A stretch of DNA of 64,000 nt from Nicoletella semolina (GTDB lineage Bacteria > Pseudomonadota > Gammaproteobacteria > Enterobacterales > Pasteurellaceae), in NCBI RefSeq assembly GCF_004345745.1, contig NZ_SLXJ01000004.1:62001-126000 (forward strand). Direction: 5' to 3'. Positions within the stretch are counted from its first letter, which is position 1. Each line of letters starts with the position of its first letter. Shown here piece by piece: positions 36,776 to 46,607 of the stretch. The position numbers and the translations under genes were made by a program. The notes under the pieces are model-generated. The model was not told where the DNA came from and did no database searches. It saw nothing but the letters and a program-made list of their open reading frames with translations.

Positions 36776-37255
36776 ATGGAACAATCAACTCAAATGGAAC
36801 AGCCAGTAGAAAGTAGAGAAGCTCGAATTATTGAAGTGACGGAAATTATGCAAATTCTTCCTCATCGTTATCCATTCCTATTAGTGGATCGAGTGATTGA
36901 TTTTGAAGAAGGTAAATGGCTAAAAGCGGTTAAAAATGTCAGTGTGAATGAGCCTTGCTTTACGGGGCATTTCCCAGGAGAGCCTGTTTTTCCAGGTGTT
37001 TTTATTCTAGAGGCAATGGCACAAGCGACAGGCGTGCTGGCAGTGAAAAGCTACGGCAAGTTGAAAGAAGATGAACTTTACTATTTTGCCTCAATTGATA
37101 ATGCACGTTTTAAACGCCCTGTTGTACCAGGTGATCAAATGTTGATTGAAGTGAATTTTTTAAAAGAACGCCGTGGAATTAGTCTTTTTACAGGCAAAGC
37201 ATTTGTAGATGGCAAGGTAGTGTGTGAAGCTGATTTAATGTGTGCACGTAAATAA
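36776..37255 (+). CDS. fabZ: 3-hydroxyacyl-ACP dehydratase FabZ
   Basis: 159 residues. Hot-dog fold with the motif [13 protein letters not shown], the catalytic His in [12 protein letters not shown] and the Glu in [10 protein letters not shown]. The N-terminus is a little extended; an internal ATG at 36791 is an alternative start. It dehydrates 3-hydroxyacyl-ACP in fatty acid elongation. It sits between lpxD and lpxA, which compete for the same hydroxyacyl-ACP pool. Confidence 0.95.
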   Translation: MEQSTQMEQPVESREARIIEVTEIMQILPHRYPFLLVDRVIDFEEGKWLKAVKNVSVNEPCFTGHFPGEPVFPGVFILEAMAQATGVLAVKSYGKLKEDELYYFASIDNARFKRPVVPGDQMLIEVNFLKERRGISLFTGKAFVDGKVVCEADLMCARK

Positions 37256-37279
37256 TTCTTAACATAGAAGGGTAATCTT

Positions 37280-38074
37280 ATGCAATATATAAATTCTTCA
37301 GCAAAAATTAGCCCATTATCTGTTGTTGAGCAAGGTGCGGTAATTGGTGCTGATGTTGAGATTGGACCATTTTGTGTCATTGGAAAAGACGTCAAAATAG
37401 GTAAAGGTACAAAACTTCATTCACACGTTGTGATTCAAGGCGATACAGAAATTGGTAAGGAGAATGAAATTTTCCAATTTGCCAGTATTGGTGAAATAAA
37501 TCAAGATTTAAAATATCGAGGTGAAAGTACTAAAACCATCATTGGCGACCGTAATCGTATTCGAGAAAGCGTAACTATTCATCGTGGTACAATCCAAGGT
37601 GGGGGCGTAACAAAAGTAGGTGATGATAATTTGTTTATGATTAACACTCACATTGCACACGATTGTAACATTGGTAATCGTTGTATTATCGCAAATAATG
37701 GGACGCTTGCAGGGCACGTTACTCTAGATGACTTCGTGATTGTGGGTGGAATGTCGGCAATTCACCAATTTGTTATCGTTGGAGCACACGTTATGCTTGG
37801 TGGCGGCTCAATGGTTAGTCAAGATGTACCTCCATATGTGATGGCACAAGGTAATCACGCTCAACCATTTGGCGTTAATCTTGAAGGGTTAAAGCGTCGA
37901 GGGTTTGAAAAGGCAACAATGCACGCCATTCGCAACGTATATAAATTAATTTATCGTAGTGGCAAAACATTGGAAGAAGTGATCCCAGAAATTGAACATT
38001 ATGCAAAAACAGAAGCAGCGATTAGTCTCTTTTTAGACTTCTTTAAGCGTTCAACTCGAGGCATTATTCGTTAA
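37280..38074 (+). CDS. lpxA: UDP-N-acetylglucosamine acyltransferase
   Basis: 264 residues, standard length. Hexapeptide repeats ([23 protein letters not shown] and others), with the catalytic His in [13 protein letters not shown]. Helical C-terminus [26 protein letters not shown]. First step of lipid A synthesis. In many relatives lpxB follows at once; here the next gene is gapA with its own promoter, so lpxB must be elsewhere. Confidence 0.96.
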   Translation: MQYINSSAKISPLSVVEQGAVIGADVEIGPFCVIGKDVKIGKGTKLHSHVVIQGDTEIGKENEIFQFASIGEINQDLKYRGESTKTIIGDRNRIRESVTIHRGTIQGGGVTKVGDDNLFMINTHIAHDCNIGNRCIIANNGTLAGHVTLDDFVIVGGMSAIHQFVIVGAHVMLGGGSMVSQDVPPYVMAQGNHAQPFGVNLEGLKRRGFEKATMHAIRNVYKLIYRSGKTLEEVIPEIEHYAKTEAAISLFLDFFKRSTRGIIR

Positions 38075-38126
38075 TCTTGTTGCAAATATTTTGTAAAAAC
38101 GTACCGCTTATTCGCTTTGGTGTAAT

Positions 38127-38154
38127 TTGTGTTAAGAGAAGATTGTGGTATAAT
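38127..38154 (+). promoter_or_regulatory. Strong extended -10 promoter of gapA
   Basis: TATAAT at 38149-38154 is preceded by TGG (extended -10). TTGTGT at 38127-38132 is a -35 box with 16-bp spacing. This is consistent with high expression of a glycolytic gene. Confidence 0.75.
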
Positions 38155-38216
38155 CTCCGAAGCTTTTATGCATTTTATATAAAGAAAAAATTTCGTTTAA
38201 CTTTTAATATAGGTAA

Positions 38217-39227
<1,011 letters not shown>

Positions 39228-39242
39228 TTTTAGATTAAATAC

Positions 39243-39285
39243 AACGGCACCTAACATCTTGGATAGTTTAGGTGCCGTTTCTATA
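39243..39285 (+). terminator. Terminator of gapA
   Basis: AACGGCACCTAA (39243-39254) and TTAGGTGCCGTT (39268-39279) form a 12-bp stem, then TCTAT; the T-run is short. Confidence 0.75.
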
Positions 39286-39309
39286 TCCTATTTCTATTTG
39301 AATATTTAT

Positions 39310-39338
39310 ACAAAAGTGGCAAGTTAATCTTGCCACTT
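39310..39338 (-). terminator. Terminator of the downstream sialidase gene
   Basis: AAGTGGCAAG (39314-39323) and CTTGCCACTT (39329-39338) form a 10-bp stem with a five-base loop; on the minus strand TTTTG follows. Confidence 0.8.
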
Positions 39339-39367
39339 GCATTTTAATTCATTGTCCTCTTAGTTTT

Positions 39368-41761
39368 TTACCATTTGTAACTAATATTTAGACCAACATT
39401 CGCTTTTGATGGTTTTGAACCGTATTTTTGGAGTTTCATCTCTGTACCAACAGTTAAACCATTAGTGAATTGTTTTTCAATACCTGTGCTAACTGAATAG
39501 ATCGCTTGGGTTTTATTTTGCAGCTCATAGCGGTTATGTTGATCGTTAGACTGTGTAAGTACAGTATTGCTTTTGGCAAAGGCTACATTAGGTCTAATAT
39601 GTGCATTTAAATTTCCTAGCTGATAGCTAATATTTAGCCCAATATCACTCACATAAGAGAGATGTTTATCAATTAATACGTCTTCATCAATTAAGCTATT
39701 GTAAGCGTGAGAAATATAAGCTCCTAATGATGGGCTTAAGGTTAATTGTTGGTCAATTGGGAAATGATAAACATAGTTTAGGTAAACATCGGCATTTTTA
39801 TTACGTTCTAAAAATCCCTCGTGTTTGACGGTACGGTAGCGAACAAAACCTGAAACTTGGTGCTGATTGTTTGCGTATTTTGCCCTCGCACCAAAGTGAT
39901 AACTATCATTGGTCTTATTGTTATATTCAAAGAACCAGCCTGCTTGTAAATTGTGGCTCATACGAGAGCTAAGCCCAATTGCTGAACGATTGTTTTTTGA
40001 ACCTAGGCTATGATGAATAAAGAAATTATCAAACGAGTGGTAGAGGATATCCGTGTTATAGGCTTGCAATTTTTCTGCACGTTCAAGATATTGTGAGAAA
40101 TCTAATTTTGCATTACTCAAAGCAAAAAAACGAGTATTTAGATCATCAGAGAGTGAACGTATCGCATTGTAATCTAAATAGGTTTTGCTCTCTTTTTGGG
40201 TTACTTCGTTTATTTCAGCAAAAAGAGCCTTGAATAGATTTTGTTTGGAAGGTAAGGCTTTTGCGATTTCTCGAGATTGGAGATAAAGATCAAAATTTTC
40301 ATCTTTTAATGTAGACATTGCCTGATTTATTGCAATAGATTGTACCACTGCATAATCATTGGCTCTTTGCATTTTAGCGATAAGTTCGTCTTTTTGTCCT
40401 TGATTTAAGTGAGCGAGTCGGTTGATATTGTCTACTTCGGTTTGGATTTCATCTGGTAAGTTCCATTCAAGAGCTTTACTTTGAATAATATCCATATATT
40501 CGGTTAAATTTTTTACTGTAATATCACCATCGTCTTCAAATGCGATAAATAGGTTCCCTTCTTTATAGGCAAGAGAAGAATAACCTGCACCAGCCTTATT
40601 ACCAGAATCTGGACGAATAATGGCAACCTGATGTTTGTGATTTGGGTCTCTTGCATCTAACATCCAAAGAGAAAGATTTCCTCTTGCATATCCGTCGTTA
40701 CCATTACCATTTGGTTTGGAAACAAGCAACACTCGGCGACCATTTTTTAAAGTAACATAAATTGATGAGCCTTGAGAAGGAGCGGCGGTCGTTGTACTAA
40801 AATTATTGACAGGTTCGTACACCTTCCACGTTTTACCAAGGTCTTGGCTATAATAGGCCCATCTCGCCTTAGATTGATTATCTTCTCGTCCAGTCATCAC
40901 CAATTTGTCATCAATCTCAAACACCATAGCTTCAACTGAGCTAGGGTTTGGTGCTAACGCATTATCGATTGTCGGCATATCCCAAGTTTTACCGTTATCC
41001 TTAGAATACATTATCGTTGTTGCAATCCCATTATAATGCACTGTTTGGATTGGAAAGACTAAAGTGCCATCACGCATAACAATGCCTGATCCAATACCAC
41101 CTAAAAAGCCAATCGTTGGAGATCCTTGTCTTTTCACCTTTGAGAATACAGAAAGATTTTGTGTTTTGCTATATTCAGAATGCTTTTCCCAAGTTAAACC
41201 ACCATCAGTCGATTTTCTTATCAATGCAGACCAAATATTATTATTGAAATAATTAATACGATCTCTATCCCAGTTTTTATGCCCACCAGCCCAAGATCCA
41301 TACATTGTATAGAGGCTGTTATCAATGCTGTTATATAAAACCGTTGCTCCCATTGTGCGGCGAGTTGGCATTTTAGAATTTTCAAATTCCCAAGCGGTTT
41401 TTCGTTCCCAAGTGTGTCCACCATCGACAGACACGGCGACACCAGGATCAATACGTCCTTCATCACCAGCGTGATTCCAGCGTAAGTCAAACATCACAAC
41501 CATTTTATTATCATCGGTAATTGCCATTCCAGGGACTCGGCTATAATAGAGTGGTGCAGTGCCTGCGGCTTCGCCATTTGGACCAATACCTGCCCAAGGT
41601 TTACCTTCAACGTTGGTCTTAAAGTTATCAAAGCCAGCTCGTTTGGTAATATTTGTCAGGTTCTCATTAAGATCGCTTTTCCAAAAGGTATTAGCAGAAA
41701 GAGAGACGGGGGCGGTAAGTAAAAGTAGTGATAAAGGTGAAAGTGGGTTGAGCTTTTTCAT
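39368..41761 (-). CDS. Sialidase autotransporter, downstream copy
   Basis: 797 residues. Signal peptide about 1-23 (APVSLSA). Catalytic propeller to about residue 415: FRIP-type motif YSRVPG with Arg75, four Asp-boxes at 112, 184, 253 and 305 (SVDGGHTW, STDGGLTW, SKDNGKTW, SQDLGKTW), GRED at 291-294, and the probable Tyr nucleophile Tyr394 in AGYSSLAYKEG. A helical linker spans about 420-565, then a beta-barrel translocator of about 230 residues ending ISYKW. It would cleave terminal sialic acids from host glycans at the cell surface. It is a paralogue of the gene just upstream. Pasteurella NanB is a comparable autotransporter sialidase. Confidence 0.88.
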   Translation of the reverse strand: MKKLNPLSPLSLLLLTAPVSLSANTFWKSDLNENLTNITKRAGFDNFKTNVEGKPWAGIGPNGEAAGTAPLYYSRVPGMAITDDNKMVVMFDLRWNHAGDEGRIDPGVAVSVDGGHTWERKTAWEFENSKMPTRRTMGATVLYNSIDNSLYTMYGSWAGGHKNWDRDRINYFNNNIWSALIRKSTDGGLTWEKHSEYSKTQNLSVFSKVKRQGSPTIGFLGGIGSGIVMRDGTLVFPIQTVHYNGIATTIMYSKDNGKTWDMPTIDNALAPNPSSVEAMVFEIDDKLVMTGREDNQSKARWAYYSQDLGKTWKVYEPVNNFSTTTAAPSQGSSIYVTLKNGRRVLLVSKPNGNGNDGYARGNLSLWMLDARDPNHKHQVAIIRPDSGNKAGAGYSSLAYKEGNLFIAFEDDGDITVKNLTEYMDIIQSKALEWNLPDEIQTEVDNINRLAHLNQGQKDELIAKMQRANDYAVVQSIAINQAMSTLKDENFDLYLQSREIAKALPSKQNLFKALFAEINEVTQKESKTYLDYNAIRSLSDDLNTRFFALSNAKLDFSQYLERAEKLQAYNTDILYHSFDNFFIHHSLGSKNNRSAIGLSSRMSHNLQAGWFFEYNNKTNDSYHFGARAKYANNQHQVSGFVRYRTVKHEGFLERNKNADVYLNYVYHFPIDQQLTLSPSLGAYISHAYNSLIDEDVLIDKHLSYVSDIGLNISYQLGNLNAHIRPNVAFAKSNTVLTQSNDQHNRYELQNKTQAIYSVSTGIEKQFTNGLTVGTEMKLQKYGSKPSKANVGLNISYKW

Positions 41762-41849
41762 ATTGATATCCTTATTGTGAGTGAGAATATTTATCTAAAT
41801 ATCTTTAAATATATCGGCTACATATAGTTAAAGCAGGGATAAATTGGGT

Positions 41850-41886
41850 TCAAAAAAGGATTAGTTGGTAAAATCAACTAATCCTT
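41850..41886 (-). terminator. Terminator between the two sialidase genes
   Basis: AAGGATTAGTTG (41856-41867) and CAACTAATCCTT (41875-41886) form a 12-bp stem; on the minus strand TTTTTTG follows. It ends the upstream sialidase transcript, so the downstream copy needs its own promoter. Confidence 0.88.
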
Positions 41887-41892
41887 ATCCTA

Positions 41893-44301
41893 TTACCACT
41901 TATAACCGACATTTAAGCCAAAGTGAGTTTGTGAGGATTTTGAACTGTCTTTTTGGAGTTTTACCTCTGTACCCACAGTTAAACCATTGGTAAAGTGCTT
42001 TTCAATTCCTGTACTGACAGAATAAACCATTTGTGTACCATCATTTAATTTATAGCGGTTATTGCTATCGTTAGATTGGGCGAGTAGCGTACTATTTTTA
42101 ACTAAGGCAGCGTTTGGACGGATATATGCATTTACATTGTCTAATTTATAGACAATATTAAGACTAAGATCTGTGGCATAAGCCGTATGTTTCCGAATTG
42201 CAACATCTTCATCAATCAAGCTGCGATAGCCGTGAGACAGATAAGCACCCAATGCTGGCGTTAATGTTAGTTTTGAATTTATTGGGAAGTAGTAGCCATA
42301 ATTGAGATAAATATCTGCATTTTTATGCTGTTCTAAAAAGTCGTCATATTTGACGGTGCGATAGCGAGCAAAGCCTGAAAGTTGATGGCGATTACTATCA
42401 TATTTTGCTCTAATTCCAAAATGGTAACTTTCACGTTCCCTGTTGCTATGCTCAATGAAAAAGCCTGCACGAAAGTTTTCACTAAGTTGAGTATTAAATC
42501 CAACAGTTGAATAGTTATGTTTTGAACCGATGCTGTGGTGAACGAAGAAATGCTCAAATGGGCGGTAGAGAATATCGGTATTATAGGATTGCAATTTTTC
42601 TGTACGACTACGGTATTGTGGGAAATCTAATTTTGTCTGGCTTAATGCAAAGAAGCGTGCTTTCAATTCATCAGACAATGATTGTACTGCATTATAATCC
42701 AAATAGGTTTTGTCTGCTGAATGTGTTACCTGTGCAATCTGGTTTAGCACGTTGGTGAAAAGCTGGCGTTGAGATGGTAAGGCTTTCACCAATTTTTGAG
42801 CTTGCTTATCAAAATTAGAACGATCACCTTTTAACGTTGACATCGCCTGATCAATTGCAATAGATTGTGCGACAGCGTAATCATTAGCTTTTCGCATTTT
42901 GGCAACAAGTTCATCTTTCTGTCCTTGATTTAAATGAGCTAACTGATTGATATTGTCCACTTCAATTTGGATTTCATCAGGTAAATTCCACTCAAGAGCT
43001 TTACTTTCAATCGCTTGCATATGTTCAGCTAAATTTTTTACTGTAATATCGCCGTCATCTTCAAAAGCAATAAATAAGTTCCCTTCTTTATAGGCTAAAG
43101 AGGAATAACCCGCCCCTGCTCCGTTTCCTGAATCTGGACGGATTACGGCAACTTTATGTTTGTGGTTGGGATCTTTGGCATCTAACATCCAAAGGGAGAG
43201 ATTGCCTCGTTTGTAGCCATCATTACCGTTGCCATCAGGCTTAGATACAAGCAGCACTCGGCGACCATTTTTCAGCGTTACATAAATTGATGAACCCTGA
43301 GAAGGAGCGGCGGTCGTAGTACTAAAATCATTGACTGGTTCGTAAACTTGCCACGTTTTGCCTAAATCTTGCGTATAATATGCCCATCTCGCTTTGGTTC
43401 TGTTGTCTTCTCGCCCTGTCATCACCAACTTATCGCCAATCTCAAATACCATATTTTCTAATGAGCTTTGATTTGGTGCGAGTGCATTATCAATGGTTGG
43501 CATATCCCACGTTTTACCATTATCTTTGGAATACATTATAGTGGTGGCGATACTGCCGTTATATTTTCCAAGTCCGTGAGCGGTTTGAATTGGGAAGACC
43601 AAAGTACCATCACGCATTACAATCCCTGACCCTACACCACCCAAAAAACCAACGACAGGCTGTCTACGCATTTTCACTTTTTCAAGGATATCGGCATTGT
43701 TTTGCTTACTAAATTCTGCACTTTTCTCCCACGTTAAGCCACCATCTGTTGATTTGTAGATAGTTGCCGCCCAAAGATTATCGTTAAAATAGTTGACACG
43801 ATCTCTAAACCAGTTTTGATTTCCATCTGCCCAAGTACCGTGCATCGCATAGATACTGCCATCAATACTATTGTATAAAATGGTCGGATCCATTGCTCGG
43901 CGAGTAGGAGCTTTTGAATCATTAAATGTCCAAGCCGTTTTTCTTTCCCAAGTGTGTCCACCATCAGCAGAAACAGCCACACCAGGATCAATACGATTTT
44001 GATCAAAAGCGTTATTCCAACGTAAATCAAACATTACGATAAGCTTATTGTCATCAGTAACCGTCATTGCAGGAATACGGCTGTAATGTAATGGCATCGT
44101 GCCTGCAACTTCACCATTTGGACCAGTACCAGCCCAAGGCCGACCTGCTACATTTTGACTGAAATTATCAAGACCTGCTCGTTTGGTGATGTTGGTGAGA
44201 TTTTCGTTAAGATCATTTTTCCAAAAAGAATTAGTGGAGAAAGCTTCAGGTGTTGCGACTAAAAGTAATGTGAGGGGATAGAAAGGCTTGGCTTTTTTCA
44301 T
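41893..44301 (-). CDS. Sialidase autotransporter, upstream copy
   Basis: 802 residues with the same plan as its neighbour. Signal peptide about 1-22; YSRIPA with Arg75; Asp-boxes SADGGHTW, STDGGLTW, SKDNGKTW and TQDLGKTW; GRED; and Tyr399 in AGYSSLAYKEG as likely nucleophile. The helical linker and a C-terminal barrel ending VGYKW follow. Four residues are inserted relative to the other copy near residue 243 (AHGLGKYNG). The catalytic part is much alike in the two copies; the linker and barrel differ more. Preceded by a perfect CRP site, so expression probably depends on cAMP-CRP. Confidence 0.88.
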   Translation of the reverse strand: MKKAKPFYPLTLLLVATPEAFSTNSFWKNDLNENLTNITKRAGLDNFSQNVAGRPWAGTGPNGEVAGTMPLHYSRIPAMTVTDDNKLIVMFDLRWNNAFDQNRIDPGVAVSADGGHTWERKTAWTFNDSKAPTRRAMDPTILYNSIDGSIYAMHGTWADGNQNWFRDRVNYFNDNLWAATIYKSTDGGLTWEKSAEFSKQNNADILEKVKMRRQPVVGFLGGVGSGIVMRDGTLVFPIQTAHGLGKYNGSIATTIMYSKDNGKTWDMPTIDNALAPNQSSLENMVFEIGDKLVMTGREDNRTKARWAYYTQDLGKTWQVYEPVNDFSTTTAAPSQGSSIYVTLKNGRRVLLVSKPDGNGNDGYKRGNLSLWMLDAKDPNHKHKVAVIRPDSGNGAGAGYSSLAYKEGNLFIAFEDDGDITVKNLAEHMQAIESKALEWNLPDEIQIEVDNINQLAHLNQGQKDELVAKMRKANDYAVAQSIAIDQAMSTLKGDRSNFDKQAQKLVKALPSQRQLFTNVLNQIAQVTHSADKTYLDYNAVQSLSDELKARFFALSQTKLDFPQYRSRTEKLQSYNTDILYRPFEHFFVHHSIGSKHNYSTVGFNTQLSENFRAGFFIEHSNRERESYHFGIRAKYDSNRHQLSGFARYRTVKYDDFLEQHKNADIYLNYGYYFPINSKLTLTPALGAYLSHGYRSLIDEDVAIRKHTAYATDLSLNIVYKLDNVNAYIRPNAALVKNSTLLAQSNDSNNRYKLNDGTQMVYSVSTGIEKHFTNGLTVGTEVKLQKDSSKSSQTHFGLNVGYKW

Positions 44302-44600
44302 TTTTTATTCCTCAAGAGTTATATATGGAAATCACTCATATAAAATTTGAGCGATACAGCGATATTGCTAAATTTTATACAGGGTGTAAGGTAATATAAA
44401 ATGAGAAAAAAATCTGTGATCAAGTTCACAAATTTGAAATAAATATGGTGATATTTTGATTGGTTGGTTTAAAAACAAACCAATATGCAGGATATAAAAA
44501 CAAAATTAGCTTTATTTATCGACTGTTATTCAACAGAAACTAAATTTTAAAGAATGTTTTTAGAGGGAGATTTCCTCCCCAAACCTAAAATTTTCTCCCC
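44302..44600. other. 299-bp gap upstream of the sialidase gene
   Basis: The gap contains the CRP site listed separately, AT-rich sequence with possible -10 boxes toward the sialidase, and a short inverted repeat GGGAG (44565-44569) with CTCCC (44575-44579) near the end of the ridA-like gene. No ORF or RNA gene is supported. Confidence 0.5.
44415..44430. promoter_or_regulatory. Perfect CRP binding site before the sialidase
   Basis: TGTGATCAAGTTCACA has both conserved half-sites TGTGA and TCACA with the standard six-base centre. It lies 114 bp upstream of the sialidase start, suitable for class I activation. Confidence 0.85.
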
Positions 44601-44957
44601 TCAATCCTGTGTATAGCAAGCTGCGGTAATGACTATTTCAACTTTCCAAGCTGGGTTGGCTAATTTGGCTTCGACGGTTGCACGAGGTGGAGCGTTGGTA
44701 ATTGACACCCACTCGTCCCACGCACGATTCATCTCATCATATTCAGACATATCAGCCAAAAATATTTGTGTCATTAAAATATGGTGTTTATCCGTTTTTG
44801 CTTCCGCCAGCAAGTTGTCAATAGTGCTTAATACTTGTTGGGTTTGTTGGTACATATTTTGGCTGGAATCTTCAGGCACTTGCCCTGCGAGGTAAACTAC
44901 ATTATTGTGGATAGCCATTTCAGATAGTCGGTTACTCACATAAAAACGTTGGATCAT
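44601..44957 (-). CDS. RidA family protein (YoaB-like)
   Basis: 118 residues. Rid/YjgF fold: NNVVYLAGQVPEDSSQN, TQQVLSTIDNLLAEAKTDKHHIL, ADMSEYDEMNRAWDEW, and PPRATVEAKLANPAWKVEI, in which the Arg corresponds to the active-site Arg of imine deaminases. RidA proteins remove reactive enamine/imine intermediates from PLP enzymes. It lies downstream of ilvE on the same strand, 125 bp away. This fits, since RidA protects IlvE from 2-aminoacrylate damage. Confidence 0.85.
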   Translation of the reverse strand: MIQRFYVSNRLSEMAIHNNVVYLAGQVPEDSSQNMYQQTQQVLSTIDNLLAEAKTDKHHILMTQIFLADMSEYDEMNRAWDEWVSITNAPPRATVEAKLANPAWKVEIVITAACYTQD

Positions 44958-45040
44958 TGTATTCCTATGGTCTATATAAAAATTATTGAACAGCCACGAT
45001 TAAGTAGCCAATGAAGCGGTCAATGTAGTCCAAAAAATTG

Positions 45041-45068
45041 CAAAAATTTCGCTTGAATTGACCGCTTA
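45041..45068 (-). repeat. Extended uptake motif between ridA-like gene and ilvE
   Basis: On the minus strand TAAGCGGTCAATTCAAGCGA is followed by AATTTTTGCAATTT. This is the uptake core, an AT-rich spacer and the TTGCAA half. Confidence 0.65.
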
Positions 45069-45082
45069 TGTCGTACTTTTAA

Positions 45083-46129
45083 TTATTCAACTTTAACAAT
45101 CCAGCCATCTGGTGCTTCAATATCGCCAAATTGAATGCCGACAAGCTCGTCGTATAAACGTTTAGTGATTGGACCCACTTCTGTTTCTGAATGGAAAACG
45201 TGGAAATGTTCGCCATATTGAATACCGCCGATTGGCGTGATGACCGCCGCAGTGCCGCAAGCTCCAGCCTCTGCAAACTGATCTAATTTATCCATATAAA
45301 CATCAGCTTCTAAAGCCTCTAACCCTAGACGCTCTTTGGCGAGGTAGAGTAGTGAATATTTGGTGATACTCGGTAAAATTGATGGTGAATCAGGCGTGAT
45401 AAATTTATTATCTTTGGTAATACCGAAGAAATTTGCCGAGCCGACCTCTTCGATTTTAGTGTGCGTTTTGGGATCAAGGTAAATACAATCGCTAAAGTTA
45501 CGCTCTTTTGCTATTTTCCCAGGGTAAAGACTGGCTGCGTAGTTACCACCAACTTTTGCTGCCCCAGTACCAGCAGGTGCTGCACGGTCATAGTCTGAGA
45601 CTAAGAAATTTGATGGAGCTAAACCGCCTTTAAAATATGCACCAACAGGACAGCAGAAAACAGAAAAAATGAACTCTGGTGCGGTACGAACACCGATATT
45701 TTCCCCTACGCCAATCACGAAAGGACGTAAATAAAGAGTTGCTCCTGTTCCATAAGGGGCAAGCCAGTGCTCATTTGCTTTGACTACTTCTTTACAAGCT
45801 CGAATAAAAAGTTCATTTGGAACTTGTGGCATAAGCAGGCGATCGCAGCTTGCTTGAAGACGTTTTGCATTTTGGTCTGGGCGAAATAAGTTGATTGAAC
45901 CATCTTTGCAGCGATAGGCTTTTAAGCCTTCAAAACACTGCTGTCCATAGTGTAAAGCAGTTGAACCTTCGTGGATATGTAAGGTGTTGTCCGTGCTTAA
46001 CTCGCCTGTACTCCATTCGCCACCTTTCCAGTGTGCAATAAAGCGGTAATCCGTTTTTATGTAGGAAAATCCAATATTTTGCCAATCAATTTGTTCAGGT
46101 CGTTGGATCTGTTGGGATTGCTCTGCCAT
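45083..46129 (-). CDS. ilvE: Branched-chain amino acid aminotransferase
   Basis: 348 residues, longer than the 309 of E. coli IlvE and like the larger BCAT type. Class IV PLP family: [42 protein letters not shown] with the PLP lysine, and [10 protein letters not shown] near the cofactor. [17 protein letters not shown] forms the phosphate loop. It carries out the last step of leucine, isoleucine and valine synthesis. SD AAAGGACAGACAC. leuCD lie nearby, and the GcvB RNA (known to repress amino-acid genes) is upstream. Confidence 0.93.
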   Translation of the reverse strand: MAEQSQQIQRPEQIDWQNIGFSYIKTDYRFIAHWKGGEWSTGELSTDNTLHIHEGSTALHYGQQCFEGLKAYRCKDGSINLFRPDQNAKRLQASCDRLLMPQVPNELFIRACKEVVKANEHWLAPYGTGATLYLRPFVIGVGENIGVRTAPEFIFSVFCCPVGAYFKGGLAPSNFLVSDYDRAAPAGTGAAKVGGNYAASLYPGKIAKERNFSDCIYLDPKTHTKIEEVGSANFFGITKDNKFITPDSPSILPSITKYSLLYLAKERLGLEALEADVYMDKLDQFAEAGACGTAAVITPIGGIQYGEHFHVFHSETEVGPITKRLYDELVGIQFGDIEAPDGWIVKVE

Positions 46130-46314
46130 TGTGTCTGTCCTTTATTGTTATATAATATGTTATATGAAAAATACCAATAAATTTACACTATTGTCATAAA
46201 AATAAAATAGGGAAAAGGCAAAAATGATTAAAAATAAATAAGAGTAAATGCTTTTGGTAGCGACTTTTAGGATTTCTGTTAGAATGATAGGGTTTTCTGC
46301 TGAGCTTTAGTCGT

Positions 46315-46337
46315 AAAAAAACCACCCAAATGGGTGG
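46315..46337 (-). terminator. GcvB terminator
   Basis: CCACCCA (46322-46328) and TGGGTGG (46331-46337) with a two-base loop, followed on the minus strand by seven T (46315-46321). Confidence 0.88.
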
Positions 46338-46514
46338 CATAGAACCAAAACGGTTAAAAATATACAGGAAGTGAATGAGTAGCCTTAACCACTCAACGTC
46401 TAGGCTCTCAACATTAAGATTTATAAAGTTAAGACTCTTAGACTATATGCAAACACAACATTGTACTTGAGCAAAACCCTCAAAACAGTATTTGATACGT
46501 TTTCTCAGCTACGG
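46315..46514 (-). ncRNA. gcvB: GcvB regulatory small RNA
   Basis: The minus strand between ilvE and gcvA carries GcvB landmarks. These are a G/U-rich stretch AATGTTGTGTTTGCATA (like the R1 seed region TGTTGTGTTTGCAAT of E. coli GcvB), the conserved CACTTCCTGTATATTT (E. coli CACTTCCTGTACATTT), and a 3' terminator CCACCCA/TGGGTGG followed by seven T. A promoter TTGTTC (46543-46548) and TAGAAT (46520-46525) with 17-bp spacing puts the start near 46514, giving about 200 nt, close to 206 in E. coli. It is divergent from gcvA, as in E. coli. GcvB base-pairs with mRNAs of amino-acid and peptide uptake genes with Hfq. Confidence 0.9.
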
Positions 46515-46519
46515 TCAGT

Positions 46520-46548
46520 ATTCTAGAGATGTCTGACCTATTGAACAA
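46520..46548 (-). promoter_or_regulatory. gcvB promoter
   Basis: -35 TTGTTC (46543-46548) and -10 TAGAAT (46520-46525) read on the minus strand with 17-bp spacing. A CTAAT motif, the GcvA recognition core, lies at 46586-46590 between the divergent genes. Confidence 0.6.
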
Positions 46549-46607
46549 ACGAATTTTTTTTATTTTCTTTATCAAAAAAAATAATCTAATAGTATGAGTT
46601 ATCGGCT

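Noticed and set aside
44565-44579. GGGAG/CTCCC repeat as terminator of the ridA-like gene
   Set aside because: Five-base stem with no T-run in the right direction.
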